This document shows positions 62,905 to 64,000 of a stretch of 64,000 nt of DNA, piece by piece (position 1 is the stretch's first letter; every line of letters begins with the position of its first letter). The position numbers were made by a program, and so were the translations under genes. This stretch comes from Legionella maceachernii (lineage in GTDB: Bacteria > Pseudomonadota > Gammaproteobacteria > Legionellales > Legionellaceae): the NCBI RefSeq assembly GCF_900167045.1, contig NZ_FUXJ01000002.1, positions 199,898 to 263,897 of the forward strand, in the 5' to 3' direction. The notes under the pieces were generated by a model. It searched no databases. It worked only from the letters and a program-made list of their open reading frames with translations, and was not told the DNA's origin.

Positions 62905-64000
62905 GTCTCTTTGACACCCAGCCAAAAGCGCCTCTGGCCGAATTATTGCGACCAAAGCATTGGGACGAGGTGATTGGCCAAGATCATCTGCTTGGTGAGG
63001 GAAAGCCGTTAAGACTCACCTTTGAGTCAGGGAAACCGCATTCCATGATTTTATGGGGGCCGCCAGGTACGGGCAAAACCACGTTAGCTCGTTTAAGCGC
63101 TAATGCATTTGATTGTGAATGGATTGCGCTCTCAGCCGTTTTTTCCGGAGTTAAAGACATTCGTGCTGCAGTAGAACAAGCAAAACATTATCTTAGCCAA
63201 CAAAGGCATACTCTTTTGTTTATTGATGAAATTCATCGATTTAATAAATCGCAACAGGATGCGCTTCTTCCATACACGGAGTCTGGTCTTATTACATTTA
63301 TTGGTGCTACCACTGAAAATCCTTCTTTTGAAGTCAATTCAGCATTACTTTCTCGGGCACAAGTCTATGTGTTAAAACCTTTAAATGAGGAAGATTTAAA
63401 GCAATTATTAGCACGTGCTCAAAAGCAAGCACTCGCGCATTTGCAGTTTAATGGAGAAGCGATTGAACATCTTGTGCATTATGCGGATGGCGATGCGCGT
63501 CGATTGCTTAATTTATTAGAACAAGTTGACACAGCAGCTCAGGCGCAAGGGCAAACAAAAATCACTGTCGAACTTATCCGCAATGCCTTAAGCCCAGCGA
63601 GCCGTCGTTTTGACAAGGGCGGAGAAAATTTTTACGACCAAATTTCTGCTTTACATAAATCGGTTCGTGGCTCCAATCCTAATGCTGCGCTTTATTGGCT
63701 ATGTCGAATGTTGGATGGTGGTGTGGATCCACTTTATCTTGCGCGTCGAATTATACGAATGGCATGGGAAGATATTGGTCTTGCCGATCCGAGAGCGATG
63801 CAATTGACTAACGATGCTGCTGCGACCTATGAACGTCTCGGTTCACCGGAAGGAGAGCTTGCATTAGGACAAGCAGTCATTTATCTGGCCATGGCCCCTA
63901 AGAGTAATGCGGGTTATGTGGCATTCAATAAGGCAATGGCTTTTGTAAAACAGGATAAATCCCGTGAAGTCCCTATCCATTTACGCAACGCACCGACAAA
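62901..64000 (+). CDS. rarA: Replication-associated recombination protein RarA (3' truncated by window edge)
   Basis: An open frame of 366 codons from ATG 62901 ([20 protein letters not shown]) to the window end. It is an AAA+ ATPase with Walker [18 protein letters not shown], Walker [21 protein letters not shown] and sensor [19 protein letters not shown], then the C-terminal [17 protein letters not shown] and [16 protein letters not shown] segments of RarA/MgsA. It acts at stalled replication forks. Expected full length is ~440 residues. Confidence 0.95.
   Translation, partial: MSLFDTQPKAPLAELLRPKHWDEVIGQDHLLGEGKPLRLTFESGKPHSMILWGPPGTGKTTLARLSANAFDCEWIALSAVFSGVKDIRAAVEQAKHYLSQQRHTLLFIDEIHRFNKSQQDALLPYTESGLITFIGATTENPSFEVNSALLSRAQVYVLKPLNEEDLKQLLARAQKQALAHLQFNGEAIEHLVHYADGDARRLLNLLEQVDTAAQAQGQTKITVELIRNALSPASRRFDKGGENFYDQISALHKSVRGSNPNAALYWLCRMLDGGVDPLYLARRIIRMAWEDIGLADPRAMQLTNDAAATYERLGSPEGELALGQAVIYLAMAPKSNAGYVAFNKAMAFVKQDKSREVPIHLRNAPT

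Overview
The window looks like chromosomal DNA of a Legionella-like gammaproteobacterium (order Legionellales). This rests on the AT-rich composition, the housekeeping gene orders (infA, aat and trxB next to ftsK-lolA-rarA; prfB-lysS; nrdA-nrdB), a kaiC-kaiB-PAS/GGDEF/EAL operon like the one known in Legionella pneumophila, a fliA/fleN flagellar locus, and several proteins with eukaryote-like modules (F-box plus HEAT repeats, a leucine-rich-repeat remnant, a Tet/JBP-like dioxygenase). The flagellar locus is decayed, so the organism is probably non-motile. Species cannot be fixed from the sequence alone.

Layout. Positions 1-13084 hold a complete Pel-type exopolysaccharide operon apart from the 5' part of pelA: pelA, a pelB split into two genes, pelC, D, E, F, G, then a UDP-sugar epimerase and an unusual metallo-beta-lactamase/Rieske fusion, all overlapping or nearly touching. 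From 13112 to 16303 are a secreted alpha/beta hydrolase, a multicopper oxidase and a small helical protein. From 16350 to 23519 is a peptide-export locus. A minus-strand operon encodes a cyclic-nucleotide-binding protein, an HlyD-like adaptor, a C39-peptidase ABC transporter and a second ABC transporter. It diverges from two short precursor genes with an almost invariant 48-residue double-glycine leader and hypervariable, Pro/Ala-rich, cationic cores. A third precursor lies 13 kb away at 36614 and shares the promoter-like motif, a long structured 5' leader and the terminator hairpin.

Positions 23.8-36.1 kb are an accessory region: a protein with seven 49-residue repeats, an LRR pseudogene, an EI24-like membrane protein, a PspC protein, a lipid-kinase-like/metallophosphoesterase pair, an inverse autotransporter, a Tet/JBP-like dioxygenase interrupted by a homopolymer frameshift, an F-box/HEAT protein and a Popeye-like membrane cNMP-binding protein. 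From 37.2 to 39.2 kb is a DprE1/DprE2-like oxidoreductase pair. From 39.35 to 42.6 kb is a flagellar scar: fliM with its middle deleted, frameshifted fliN, a C-terminal stub of flhA, flhF without its GTPase domain, then intact fleN and fliA and what may be the first codons of motA. The rest, 43.5-64 kb, is mostly conserved core: prfB with its programmed frameshift, lysS, the kai operon, nrdB/nrdA with two NrdR boxes, pmbA, infA, aat, trxB, ftsK, lolA and the start of rarA.

Functional links inferred from the sequence. PelD keeps the RxxD c-di-GMP site, so the GGDEF/EAL protein in the kai operon could in principle affect Pel production. Both loci of the short secreted peptides sit beside cyclic-nucleotide-binding proteins that lack a DNA-binding domain. 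No RiPP-modifying enzyme is seen near the precursors, so the exported product may be an unmodified proline-rich cationic peptide. No tRNA, rRNA, CRISPR array or intact insertion sequence was seen.
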